Origin: Oxalobacteraceae bacterium AB_14
Lineage (GTDB): Bacteria > Pseudomonadota > Gammaproteobacteria > Burkholderiales > Burkholderiaceae_D
DNA length: 64,000 bases
Reading direction: 5' to 3'
Assembly (NCBI GenBank): GCA_000381565.1
Contig: KB906725.1
Coordinates: 463,727 to 527,726, forward strand
This document shows positions 55,989-64,000 of this stretch, in pieces (position 1 is the first letter of the stretch; each line of letters begins with the position of its first letter). The notes beneath the pieces were generated by a model. The model saw only the letters and a list, made by a program, of their open reading frames with translations, had not been told where the DNA came from and searched no databases. Made by a program: the position numbers and the translations under genes.

Positions 55989-58313
55989 GTGCAACAACAC
56001 ACCTATCCCCTCGAAGCCTGGTGCATCCGCGAGACCAGTTTCGACACCGACTCCCATTTTCTCGACGAGACCCTGTTTGCGCTCGGCAACGGCTACATCG
56101 GCCTGCGCGGCACCGGCGAGGAGGGCTACAGCGGCCCGGCCGGCACCTCGCTCGACGGCACTTACCTGAATGGCTTCTACGAGTCGGAGCCGATCCAGTA
56201 CCCGGAGGCGGCCTACGGCCTGGCCAAGGTCAACCAGTTCATGCTGAACGTGCCGAACGCAAAAGGCGTCGAGCTGTGGCTGGAGGACGAGCGCTTCGAC
56301 CTGTTGTCCGGCTTCGTGCAGTCGTACGAGCGGGTGCTGGACTTCCGCACCGGCGTGCTGACGCGCACCGTGGAATGGACCTCGCCGCAGGGCCGCAGCG
56401 TGCAGCTGCGCAGCCGTCGCCTGGTGTGCTTCGAGAACAAGCACCTGTTCGCGATCGAGTTCGCGGTGACGCCGCTCAATTTCGCCGGCCGCCTGCGGCT
56501 GGTGTCGGCGCTTGACGGCGCCGTCAAGAACCAGGAAGCCGGCGACGATCCGCGCGTGGGGTCGGCGGTGTCCGGCCAGTCGCTGCACATGGTGGGCCAC
56601 GAGCAGAACGTCGGCTTCGCGGCGCTGGTGCAGCGCACGCACAACAGCGGTTTCACGCTGGTCAGCGCCACCGACACCGAACTGACGGGCGCCGATGCCA
56701 CCATCGAGATCGCGCAGGTGGAGCAGCGCCTGACGCAGACCTATGAACTGCAAGCGCAGGCCGGCCAGACCGTCACGCTGAACAAGTACGGCAGCTACTT
56801 CTCGTCGCGCGACTACGCCGAGGCGGAACTGATGTGGCGCAGCAAAGACACGCTGACCACCGCCAAGGCGGCCGGCTTCGACGAGCTGCGCCTGGCGCAG
56901 GAGCAGTACCTGGCCGATTTCTGGCAGCAGGCCGACGTGCAGATCGCCGGCGACGACGCGCTCCAGCAAGGCATCCACTTCAACCAGTTCCACCTGCTGC
57001 AATCGGTGGGCCGCGACGGCAAGACCAACATCTCCGCCAAGGGTGTGACGGGTGAGGGCTACGAGGGCCACTATTTCTGGGACACGGAAATCTACATCTT
57101 CCCGTTCTTCCTGTACTCGAAGCCGGAGATCGCCCGCAAGCTGCTGGAGTACCGCTACGCAGGTTTGCCGAAGGCGCGCGAGCGCGCGCGCCAGATGTCG
57201 CATGCCAGCGGCGCGCTGTACCCGTGGCGCACCATCGCCGGCGACGAGTGCTCGGCCTACTTCCCGGCGGGGACGGCGCAGTACCACATCAACGCCGATA
57301 TCGCCTACTCCATCAAGCTGTACATGGAAGCGACCGACGACCAGGAATACCTGGTCAAGCACGGCGCGGAAATCGTCATGGAGACGGCGCGCATCTGGAT
57401 CGGCATCGGCAGCTACGACCGTGAAGGCCGCTTCTGCATCAACCAGGTGACGGGCCCGGACGAATACACGGCGCTGGTCAACAACAACTACTACACCAAC
57501 GCGATGGCGCGGATGCACCTGAACTTCGCGGCCTCGATCGCCGAGCAGTTGCAGGCGCGCGAGCCGGCGGAGTTTGCGCGCATCGCCGCCGCCACTGTGC
57601 TGGACGCGAGCGAGCCGGCCGCATGGCGCCGCGCCGCATCGCTGATGAACCTTCCCTACGACCCAGCGCTGCAAATCCACGCGCAGGACGACAGCTTCCT
57701 GTCCAAGAAAGTGTGGAATTTCGCCAACACGCCGAAGGAGAACTACCCGCTGCTGCTGAACTATCACCCGATGGTGATCTACCGCCACCAGGTGTGCAAG
57801 CAGGCGGACGTGGTGCTGGCGCTGTTGCTGCTGTCCGACCAGTTCACGCTGGAGGACAAGCGCCGCGACTTCGATTACTACGAGGCGGTGACCACGCACG
57901 ATTCGTCGCTGTCGTCCTGCATCTTCAGCATCATCGCGGCGGAAGTCGGCTACCAGGACAAGGCCTACGACTATTTCATGGAGACCGCGCGCCTAGACCT
58001 GGACGACACCCACGGCAACACGCACTATGGCGTGCACACGGCGGCGATGGCCGGCACCTGGATGGGCGTGGCGTATGGCTTCGCCGGCATGCGCGTGGTG
58101 GGCGGCGAGCTGCATTTTGCGCCGTCGGTGCCTAGGCAGTGGCAGCACTACACGTTCAAGATTCATTTCAAGGGTGCGCTGCTGGAAGTGCACGTGGAGC
58201 CCGGCCGCGCGGACTACCGCCTGCTGCAGGGCGAGGCCCTGAACTTTACCCACGGCGGCGAACCCGTCGCGCTGACGCTGTCGCAACCGACGCAATCGAG
58301 GAGTTTTGCATGA
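55989..58313 (+). CDS. GH65 disaccharide phosphorylase (maltose/trehalose/kojibiose type)
   Basis: A 774-residue inverting phosphorylase that splits an alpha-linked glucose disaccharide with phosphate to give beta-glucose-1-phosphate and glucose. The general acid Glu, about residue 492, is in VTGPDEYTALVNNNYYTN. The phosphate-binding loop region is THDSSLSSCIFSI. The GTG start at 55989 has AAGGAA upstream; the longer ATG frame from 55908 adds a non-family leader. The next gene, beta-phosphoglucomutase, overlaps by 4 bases, which confirms the product. Maltose is the most common substrate, but sequence alone cannot exclude trehalose, kojibiose or nigerose. Confidence 0.9.
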   Translation: MQQHTYPLEAWCIRETSFDTDSHFLDETLFALGNGYIGLRGTGEEGYSGPAGTSLDGTYLNGFYESEPIQYPEAAYGLAKVNQFMLNVPNAKGVELWLEDERFDLLSGFVQSYERVLDFRTGVLTRTVEWTSPQGRSVQLRSRRLVCFENKHLFAIEFAVTPLNFAGRLRLVSALDGAVKNQEAGDDPRVGSAVSGQSLHMVGHEQNVGFAALVQRTHNSGFTLVSATDTELTGADATIEIAQVEQRLTQTYELQAQAGQTVTLNKYGSYFSSRDYAEAELMWRSKDTLTTAKAAGFDELRLAQEQYLADFWQQADVQIAGDDALQQGIHFNQFHLLQSVGRDGKTNISAKGVTGEGYEGHYFWDTEIYIFPFFLYSKPEIARKLLEYRYAGLPKARERARQMSHASGALYPWRTIAGDECSAYFPAGTAQYHINADIAYSIKLYMEATDDQEYLVKHGAEIVMETARIWIGIGSYDREGRFCINQVTGPDEYTALVNNNYYTNAMARMHLNFAASIAEQLQAREPAEFARIAAATVLDASEPAAWRRAASLMNLPYDPALQIHAQDDSFLSKKVWNFANTPKENYPLLLNYHPMVIYRHQVCKQADVVLALLLLSDQFTLEDKRRDFDYYEAVTTHDSSLSSCIFSIIAAEVGYQDKAYDYFMETARLDLDDTHGNTHYGVHTAAMAGTWMGVAYGFAGMRVVGGELHFAPSVPRQWQHYTFKIHFKGALLEVHVEPGRADYRLLQGEALNFTHGGEPVALTLSQPTQSRSFA

Positions 58314-58951
58314 GCCGCTTCAAAGCCGTTATCTTTGACCTGGACGGCGTCATCACCGACACCGCCCACTATCACTACCTGGCGTGGAAGCGCCTGGCGG
58401 AATCGCAGGGCGTGCATTTCGACCACGCCTTCAACGAAAACCTGAAGGGCATCGACCGCATGGGATCGCTGGACCTGATCCTGGCGTCGTCCAAGCGGGC
58501 GTACACTGGCGAGGAAAAGCTGGCGCTGGCCGACGAGAAAAACCTGCACTACCAGGAGCTGATCGCCACCATGTCCGCCGCCGATCTGCTGCCGGGCGCG
58601 GTGCGGGCGCTCGACACGACGCGCGCGCGCGGCCTGCGCATCGGCCTGGCGTCGGTCAGCAAGAATGCCTTTACGGTGCTGGGCCGCCTTGGCATCACCG
58701 ATAAATTCGACTACGTGGTCGACGCGGCGACCATCGCGCGCGGCAAGCCGGACCCGGAAATATTCCTGAAGGCGGCGCGGGAACTGGGCGTGGCGCCGGA
58801 AGACTGTCTCGGCGTGGAGGATGCGGTGGCCGGCGTGGCGTCGATCAAATCGGCCGGCATGTTCGCACTGGGGATAGGCCATCCCTTTGTGCTCACTCAG
58901 GCCGACGTGGTCATCACGAGCCTGAGCGACTTCAATCTCGAATCGTACTAG
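58310..58951 (+). CDS. pgmB: Beta-phosphoglucomutase
   Basis: A 213-residue HAD-family mutase converting beta-glucose-1-phosphate to glucose-6-phosphate. The nucleophile pair Asp10/Asp12 is in FDLDGVITDT, Thr/Ser and Lys of the core are in GLASVSKNAF and ARGKPDPEIF, and the metal Asp is in GVEDAVAG. A cap domain with the FNENLKGIDRM segment selects the sugar phosphate. The ATG overlaps the phosphorylase stop (ATGA) with GAGGAG before it. Confidence 0.93.
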   Translation: MSRFKAVIFDLDGVITDTAHYHYLAWKRLAESQGVHFDHAFNENLKGIDRMGSLDLILASSKRAYTGEEKLALADEKNLHYQELIATMSAADLLPGAVRALDTTRARGLRIGLASVSKNAFTVLGRLGITDKFDYVVDAATIARGKPDPEIFLKAARELGVAPEDCLGVEDAVAGVASIKSAGMFALGIGHPFVLTQADVVITSLSDFNLESY

Positions 58952-58956
58952 TACGT

Positions 58957-59019
58957 TGTCGCTCCCGCGCAAGCGGGAGTCCATACGCCGCATGGATTCC
59001 CGCTTGCGCGGGAATGACG
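58957..59019. repeat. REP-like double hairpin, copy 4 (inside an operon)
   Basis: CTCCCGC-GCAA-GCGGGAG (58962-58979) and ATTCCCGC-TTGC-GCGGGAAT (58996-59015) lie between beta-phosphoglucomutase and the permease gene on the same strand. Here it may lower expression of the downstream gene. Confidence 0.8.
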
Positions 59020-59050
59020 TGCAGGCCATAAAAATAATGGAGACAGCAAC

Positions 59051-60319
59051 ATGAAGAACAATCGCATTCTATTTGCGCTATTTCTGATTTACTTTGTATT
59101 TGCGATCCTGCTCAATAGCGTGGGCACGGTCATCCTTCAGGTCATCAACAACTACGGCGTCAGCAAGTCCGGCGCCAGCGTGCTGGAAGGGTTCAAGGAT
59201 TTGCCGATCGCCGCGGTGTCGTTCCTGATCGCCTCCTTCCTGCCGCGACTTGGCTACAAGAAGGCCATGCTGGCCGGGCTGGCGATCGTCACCGCCGCCT
59301 GCGTGGCGATGCCGCTGCTGCCGTCGTTCGCCACCACCAAGCTGTTGTTCTTCTGCGTCGGCGTGTCGTTCGCGCTGGTGAAGGTGTCGGTGTATTCGAC
59401 GCTGGGATTGATCGCCGCCGACCGCAAGCAGCACGCCAGCATCATGAATCTGCTGGAAGGCTTCTTCATGGTCGGCGTGCTGAGCGCCTACTGGGTGTTC
59501 GGCTACTTCATCGATTCGTCCGATCCGCTGTCGCGCAGCTGGTTGCAGGTGTACTGGGTGCTGGCCGTGCTGTGCGCGGTGACGTTCGCGCTGCTGCTGA
59601 CCACTCCCTTCAACGAGGACATGGCGGCGCTGCCGCAGGGCCGCAGCATCGCCCAGGATTTCGCCGCCATGCTCAAGCTGTTCTTCAAGCCGCTGGTGTG
59701 CGTGTTCGTCATTACGGCCTTCCTGTATGTGCTGATCGAGCAAAGCGTGGGCACCTGGCTGCCGACGTTTAACAACGAGATCCTGAAACTGCCGGCGGCG
59801 ATGAGCGTGCAGGTGACCAGCATCTTTGCCGCCTGCCTGGCGGTCGGACGCTTGTCGGCCGGCGTGTTGATGCGCAAATTGAACTGGTACCCGGTGATGA
59901 ACGCCTGCGTGGTCGGCATGGCGGCCATGGTGCTGCTGGCGCTGCCGTTGACGCACGACGTGGTGGCCGATCCGAACATCAGCTGGTCCAGCGCGCCGCT
60001 GGCGACCTTCCTGTTCCCGCTGATCGGCTTGTTCATGGCGCCGATCTACCCCGGCATCAACTCGGTGATGCTCAGTTCCCTGCCGAAGAACCAGCACTCG
60101 GCCATGACCGGTTTGCTGGTGATTTTTTCGGCACTGGGCGGCACCACCGGCTCGCTGATCACCGGCTACGTGTTCGGCAACTTCAGCGGCCACTTCGCCT
60201 TCTACCTGACCCTGGTGCCCATCTCTATCGTCTTGATTATGTTGTATTTTTTCAAAAAAGCGGTAGATGAAGGTGGTGGTGGTTTCGACCCGTCCGCTAT
60301 AATCAGCGGTCAACATTGA
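59051..60319 (+). CDS. MFS transporter, probably for the disaccharide
   Basis: A 422-residue permease with twelve predicted helices and a central loop around TTPFNEDMAALPQGRS. The general layout is that of FucP/sugar-type MFS carriers (LPRLGYKKAMLAGL in loop 2-3). GGAGA precedes the start. Its place between beta-phosphoglucomutase and a LacI regulator suggests that it imports the substrate of the phosphorylase across the inner membrane, after the TonB-dependent receptor has brought it through the outer membrane. Confidence 0.85.
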   Translation: MKNNRILFALFLIYFVFAILLNSVGTVILQVINNYGVSKSGASVLEGFKDLPIAAVSFLIASFLPRLGYKKAMLAGLAIVTAACVAMPLLPSFATTKLLFFCVGVSFALVKVSVYSTLGLIAADRKQHASIMNLLEGFFMVGVLSAYWVFGYFIDSSDPLSRSWLQVYWVLAVLCAVTFALLLTTPFNEDMAALPQGRSIAQDFAAMLKLFFKPLVCVFVITAFLYVLIEQSVGTWLPTFNNEILKLPAAMSVQVTSIFAACLAVGRLSAGVLMRKLNWYPVMNACVVGMAAMVLLALPLTHDVVADPNISWSSAPLATFLFPLIGLFMAPIYPGINSVMLSSLPKNQHSAMTGLLVIFSALGGTTGSLITGYVFGNFSGHFAFYLTLVPISIVLIMLYFFKKAVDEGGGGFDPSAIISGQH

Positions 60320-60329
60320 GCAATTGTCT

Positions 60330-61343
60330 ATGAACCTGGAGCGCCTCGCGAAGTTACTCGGCATGTCGAAAACCACGGTAAGCCGGGCGTTAAACGGTTA
60401 CCCCGAGGTCAACGGCCGGACCCGCGAGCGCGTGCTGAAGGCGGCCAAGGAGAACGGCTACCAGGCCAATCCGATGGCGCGCTCGCTGGCGCTGGGGCGC
60501 ACCAATGTGTTCGGCATCATCTATCCGCTGCTGCCGGCGGACCTGGGCGATCCGATGTTCCTCGACGTGGTGGCCGGCATGTCGGCCGCGCTGGAGGCGG
60601 TCAGCAAGAACCTGATCATCGCGCCGGTGTCGCCGACGGCGGAGCAGCCGTCCTACCAGCAGATCGTGCGCGGGCGGCGGGTGGACGGGCTGGTGGTCAG
60701 CCGCACGCTGGTGCGCGACGAGCGCATCGCCTTCCTGAGCAAAGCCAAATTCCCCTTTGTCGCCCATGGCCGCACCCAGCTTGACGCGCCGTACGCGTGG
60801 TTCGACTATGACAACGCGGCGGGCATCCGCCTGGCGATGGAGCGCTTGCTGGGCTTGGGCCACCAGCGCGTGGCGCTGGTCAGCGCGCCGCTGGAATTGA
60901 ACTTCGCCCGCCAGCGCAAGGACGCCTTTGTGGCGGCGATGGCGTCGGCCGGGCTGGAAGTGGATACGCGCTACCTGATCGACAATACGCTGGACCGCCG
61001 CAGCGGCTACCAGGCGATGCAGCAGTTGCTGGCGTGTTGGCCGCGTCCCACCGCCGTCATCGTCGACAACCACCTGTCCGGCGTTGGCGCGGTGCGCGCG
61101 CTGCTCGATGCGGGCATCGACATCGGCAAGGAGATGTCGGTGATCGTCTGGGGCAGCATGGCCGACACGCTGGCCGGCGTCGACGTCACCACCATCGACC
61201 AGCCCGACGCCCACAAGGCCGGCGCCCGCATGGTGGAGATGCTGCTGGCGCTGGTGGACGGCAAGCCGGCCGGCGAACTGCAAGAGCTGTGGCAGCCGGT
61301 GTTGCTGGCCGGGTCAACTGTTGGAGCCCGATCGGTAAGTTGA
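60330..61343 (+). CDS. LacI-family regulator 2
   Basis: A 337-residue regulator. The helix-turn-helix lies directly at the N-terminus (NLERLAKLLGMSKTTVSRAL), followed by the NGYPEVNGRTRERV hinge and a sugar-binding domain (NVFGIIYPLLPADLGDPMFL). I choose ATG 60330 over TTG 60324. It starts 10 bases after the permease stop, so it is co-transcribed with the catabolic genes it may control. It resembles the AglR/sucrose-type group more than regulator 1. Confidence 0.88.
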   Translation: MNLERLAKLLGMSKTTVSRALNGYPEVNGRTRERVLKAAKENGYQANPMARSLALGRTNVFGIIYPLLPADLGDPMFLDVVAGMSAALEAVSKNLIIAPVSPTAEQPSYQQIVRGRRVDGLVVSRTLVRDERIAFLSKAKFPFVAHGRTQLDAPYAWFDYDNAAGIRLAMERLLGLGHQRVALVSAPLELNFARQRKDAFVAAMASAGLEVDTRYLIDNTLDRRSGYQAMQQLLACWPRPTAVIVDNHLSGVGAVRALLDAGIDIGKEMSVIVWGSMADTLAGVDVTTIDQPDAHKAGARMVEMLLALVDGKPAGELQELWQPVLLAGSTVGARSVS

Positions 61344-61403
61344 TAGTGAGGCGATGATGCGCATCGCCCCGGGTCTTCACTCTTTGCCGCGTCAGGTGGG
61401 AAT

Positions 61404-61814
61404 ATGTCATCTCATCCGAAGGAATTCGGCGTCGGAGAACTGTCCGAGCGTGCGGGCGTGGCGGTATCGGCGCTGCATTTTTATGAAGCCAGGGGATTGA
61501 TCCATTCGGTCCGTTCCAGCGGCAACCAGCGCCGCTATGCGCGCTCGGTGCTGCTGCGGTTGGCGGTGATCAAGGTGGCGCAGCGCGTCGGCTTGCCGCT
61601 GGCGGCGATCGCGCGGGCATTGGATGGGCTGCCGTCGGGACGAAACCGCACTGTTGCGGACTGACGCCGTCTCTCCGCCCGGTGGAAGCTGGAGACGGGA
61701 CTGCGAGTGGATGGTGTTGTGGTCTCCAGCGTGCCCGAGCCTGCAGGCATGACGATGTTGATCGCTGGCCTGGCCGGCATCGGTACGCTGACCCGCCGCC
61801 GCAAGCAACAATGA
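61404..61814 (+). pseudogene. SoxR-like regulator remnant fused in frame to a PEP-CTERM tail
   Basis: The first 86 codons are a MerR/SoxR-type helix-turn-helix domain (FGVGELSERAGVAVSALHFY). A TGA at 61662-61664 stands where SoxR proteins have Trp after AAD-like residues, and the same frame continues with RRLSARWKLETGLR, normal SoxR sequence. From about 61710 it changes to a PEP-CTERM anchor, SVPEPAGMTMLIAGLAG followed by RRRKQQ and a stop at 61814. The redox-sensing Cys cluster of SoxR is absent. It is a nonsense-mutated and recombined gene. Confidence 0.75.
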
Positions 61815-61957
61815 GTGTCGATGGGGGCGCTATTCATTACATGACGTAACTACTTTTTGTCCGTTGCCCGTATTTATCTGCCTCCACCTCCGGCGTACAG
61901 TGCCTCCATCCGATCGACACAGATCGGATCAAACCGACCACTTACTTGGAGCGCATC

Positions 61958-62689
61958 TTGAGCCAGCAACAACAAAAAACCATCGTCGTCACCGGCGCGT
62001 CGCAAGGCATAGGCGCGGGAGTCGTCAACGCTTTCCTGGCGCGCGGCTACAACGTCGTCGCCACTTCGCGCAACATCGGCAACAGCGCCACGTTTGCGCC
62101 ATCGGACCGGCTGGCACTGGTCGATGGCGACATTGCCGAAAAGGCGACCGCAATCAGGATCGTCGATACCGCCATGAAGAAATTCGGCGGCATCGACGGT
62201 CTGGTCAACAATGCCGGCATCTTCATCGCCAAGCCCTTCCTGGAATATACCCAGGATGACTTCAACGCGCTGGTGCGCACCAACCTGGAAGGCTATCTGC
62301 ACATCAGCCAACTGGTGATCCGGCAGATGCTGGCGCAGCAGCGCGGCGGCAGCATCGTCGGCATCAGCAGCACCCTGGTCGACGCGCCCAACGCGGCCCT
62401 GACGGCGGCCGTGCCGATGATTACCAAGGGCGGCATCGATGCCATTAGCTGCAGCCTGGCCTCGGAGTTCGCCAAGGACGGCATCCGCGTCAATGTGGTG
62501 TCGCCGGGCTCGGTCGACACGCCACTGTTGAAAGGCATACCGCAAGACTTCCTGAAATCGCTGCACCCGATGGGCACCATCTCCAGCGTCGAGGACATCG
62601 CCGATGCGGTGGTATACCTGACCGAGGCCAAGCAAGTCACCGGCGAAGTGCTGCGGGTGGACGGCGGCGCCCACAATGGCAAGTGGTAG
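61958..62689 (+). CDS. SDR-family oxidoreductase with atypical active site
   Basis: A 243-residue Rossmann protein. The cofactor motif TGASQGIG and NNAG are present. The catalytic Ser is in IVGISSTLVD. Where SDRs have YxxxK, this one has PMITK, so the Lys is kept but the Tyr is replaced by Pro. The C-terminal VLRVDGGAHNGKW is normal. I choose TTG 61958 with GGAG 6 bases upstream; TTG 61946 is weaker. It is followed 10 bases later by a DsbA-family gene, probably in one transcript. Confidence 0.82.
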   Translation: MSQQQQKTIVVTGASQGIGAGVVNAFLARGYNVVATSRNIGNSATFAPSDRLALVDGDIAEKATAIRIVDTAMKKFGGIDGLVNNAGIFIAKPFLEYTQDDFNALVRTNLEGYLHISQLVIRQMLAQQRGGSIVGISSTLVDAPNAALTAAVPMITKGGIDAISCSLASEFAKDGIRVNVVSPGSVDTPLLKGIPQDFLKSLHPMGTISSVEDIADAVVYLTEAKQVTGEVLRVDGGAHNGKW

Positions 62690-62699
62690 GAGGCCATTC

Positions 62700-63350
62700 G
62701 TGAAGCTACTTTTTGTTGGCGATCCGATGTGCTCGTGGTGCTACGGCTTCGGCAAGGAAATGACGGCCCTGTCAGAACGCCACCCGGAACTGCCGGTGGA
62801 AATCCTGGTCGGCGGCTTGCGCGCCGGCGCCACCGACGTGCTGGACGACAGCGGCAAGCAGTTCCGTCTCGCGCACTGGGCGCGGGTCGAGGAAAGCAGC
62901 GGTTTGCCTTTCAACCGCAAGGCCTTGATGGCGCGTGAGAATTTCGTCTACGACACAGAGCCGATATGCCGCGCGGTCGTGACGGCGCGCCGCGTGGCGC
63001 CGGGGGCCGACCAGTTGGCGGTGTTCCGTGCGCTGCAGAGGGCGTTCTATGTCGACGGCCTCGACACCACCGACGGTGCGGTGCTGGCCCGGGCCGCCGT
63101 CGCCGAGCTGCAAGGGCAGGGCGTTGCGATGGAGGTCGCCGCTTTCCTGGCGGCGTGGTCGCATCCCGCGACGATAGCCGACACGCTGGCCGAATTCGCC
63201 ACGGTGCGGGCGATGGGCATCCGCAGCTTCCCGGCGCTGCTGCTCGAAGCCGATGGCCGGCGGATCGGCGTCAGTCCCGGATATGCAAACGTGGATCAAC
63301 TGGAGCGCCAGCTTGGCGGGGCGCTGCGAAACTTTGCGGAGGCGGCGTGA
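62700..63350 (+). CDS. DsbA-family thioredoxin-fold protein
   Basis: A 216-residue cytoplasmic protein of the FrnE/2-hydroxychromene-isomerase-like group. The redox site is CSWC in GDPMCSWCYGFG, and the cis-Pro is in IRSFPALLLEADG. A helical insertion lies between the two halves of the thioredoxin fold. The GTG 62700 has TAGGAGG upstream. With the adjacent SDR and the SoxR-like relic it suggests a former redox-stress unit. Confidence 0.85.
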   Translation: MKLLFVGDPMCSWCYGFGKEMTALSERHPELPVEILVGGLRAGATDVLDDSGKQFRLAHWARVEESSGLPFNRKALMARENFVYDTEPICRAVVTARRVAPGADQLAVFRALQRAFYVDGLDTTDGAVLARAAVAELQGQGVAMEVAAFLAAWSHPATIADTLAEFATVRAMGIRSFPALLLEADGRRIGVSPGYANVDQLERQLGGALRNFAEAA

Positions 63351-63389
63351 ACGGCATCGTCGCGGTCGGCAACTGAGATAGATGCAAAC

Positions 63390-63413
63390 AAGGGGGCAGT
63401 GAGCCGCCCCCTT
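63390..63413. terminator. Hairpin terminator between convergent genes
   Basis: The 8-bp arms AAGGGGGC and GCCCCCTT surround an 8-base loop. It serves the DsbA-family gene (+) and probably icmF (-). Confidence 0.7.
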
Positions 63414-63422
63414 CCTGCGGGC

Positions 63423-64000
63423 TTACATATTGCGGCGGTACTGGCCGCCGACTTCGAACAGCGCCGTCGTGATCTGGCCTAGCGAACAGACGCGCACGGC
63501 GTCCATCAGCTTTTCAAACACGTTGGCGTTGTCGATGGCTGCTTGCTGCAAGGCCGCCAGCGCCGCCGGCGCCGCCTCCGCGTTGCGGGCGTGGAAGTCG
63601 TCCAGGCGCGTGAGTTGCGACTGCTTCTCGTCGTCGGTGGAGCGCGCCAGTTCGATCTTCTGCGGCTCGCCGGTCGCCTTCGGATTGCGGAAGGTGTTGA
63701 CGCCGATGATGGGCAGCGTGCCGTCGTGCTTCTGGTGCTCGTACAGCATCGACTCTTCCTGGATCTTGCCGCGCTGGTAGCCGGTTTCCATCGCGCCCAG
63801 CACGCCGCCGCGTTCGGCGATGCGTTCGAACTCCTGCAGCACCGCTTCCTCTACCAGGTCGGTCAGCTCTTCCATGATGAACGAGCCCTGGTTCGGGTTC
63901 TCGTTCTTGGCCAGGCCCCATTCGCGGTTGATGATCAGCTGGATCGCCAGCGCGCGGCGTACCGATTCGTCGGTCGGCGTGGTGATCGCTTCGTCGTAGG
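63423..64000 (-). CDS. icmF: Fused isobutyryl-CoA mutase IcmF, C-terminal end (5' part outside window)
   Basis: The last 192 codons of a B12-dependent acyl-CoA mutase. The segment ALAIQLIINREWGLAKNENP is followed by GSFIMEELTDLVEEAVLQEF and the C-terminal FEVGGQYRRNM, which match the mutase domain of IcmF-type fusions rather than split MutAB. IcmF carries a B12-binding domain, a GTPase chaperone and the mutase in one chain and interconverts isobutyryl-CoA and butyryl-CoA. The frame runs off the window edge. Confidence 0.85.
   Translation of the reverse strand, partial: YDEAITTPTDESVRRALAIQLIINREWGLAKNENPNQGSFIMEELTDLVEEAVLQEFERIAERGGVLGAMETGYQRGKIQEESMLYEHQKHDGTLPIIGVNTFRNPKATGEPQKIELARSTDDEKQSQLTRLDDFHARNAEAAPAALAALQQAAIDNANVFEKLMDAVRVCSLGQITTALFEVGGQYRRNM

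Overview
The window is GC-rich, densely coded DNA, almost certainly from a betaproteobacterium of the Oxalobacteraceae (Massilia/Duganella-like). This placement is an inference from GC content, an exosortase-type PEP-CTERM tail, a fused isobutyryl-CoA mutase and the general mix of families; no database search was possible.

Layout. 1-1942: a C4-dicarboxylate two-component pair (dctB partial, dctD). 1997-3659: a cytochrome c5, tRNA-Arg(CCG) and a mazEF module with its own palindromic promoter. 3771-12896 (minus strand): a sulfur-oxidation cluster read soxC-D-Y-Z-A-X-B, then a thioredoxin-like protein, a zinc hydrolase, a DsrE-like protein and cobA. 13330-17518: a tight three-gene cassette with a secreted SGNH hydrolase, a membrane-anchored proline-rich protein and an apolipoprotein N-acyltransferase-like enzyme with an extra C-terminal membrane region. 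17525-21889: a RES/Xre toxin-antitoxin pair, a chemoreceptor with a duplicated HAMP-like segment, and an arylamine N-acetyltransferase.

22009-28836 has clearly lower GC than its surroundings and looks acquired. It encodes a radical SAM/SPASM-type maturase, a small membrane protein, a MacAB-like exporter and a lipid-anchored TolC-like protein, and it ends in transposase debris. It resembles a ribosomal-peptide maturation and export locus, but no convincing precursor gene is visible.

28845-43092 is a purine uptake and breakdown locus: a single-chain xanthine dehydrogenase, a guanine-deaminase-like enzyme, a BMP-type binding protein, a Tsx-like porin, a GntR regulator and a divergent BMP-type ABC importer. 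Inside it lie the relic of a TonB-dependent receptor with an intact promoter and operator, an EF-hand protein and an S10 peptidase lipoprotein.

43120-51922: an Aer-like receptor behind a perfect FNR box, a ferredoxin, an AraC regulator, an AhpD-like protein, a TnpB element, a MoaD/ThiS-like protein paired with an Asp-box propeller, and a TetR regulator divergent from a metallo-hydrolase. 52057-61343 is a disaccharide locus: a TonB-dependent receptor, two LacI regulators, a GH65 phosphorylase, beta-phosphoglucomutase and an MFS permease. 61404-64000: a decayed SoxR-like gene joined to a PEP-CTERM tail, an SDR without the usual catalytic tyrosine, a DsbA-family protein and the 3' end of icmF. 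Four REP-like double hairpins are scattered between genes.
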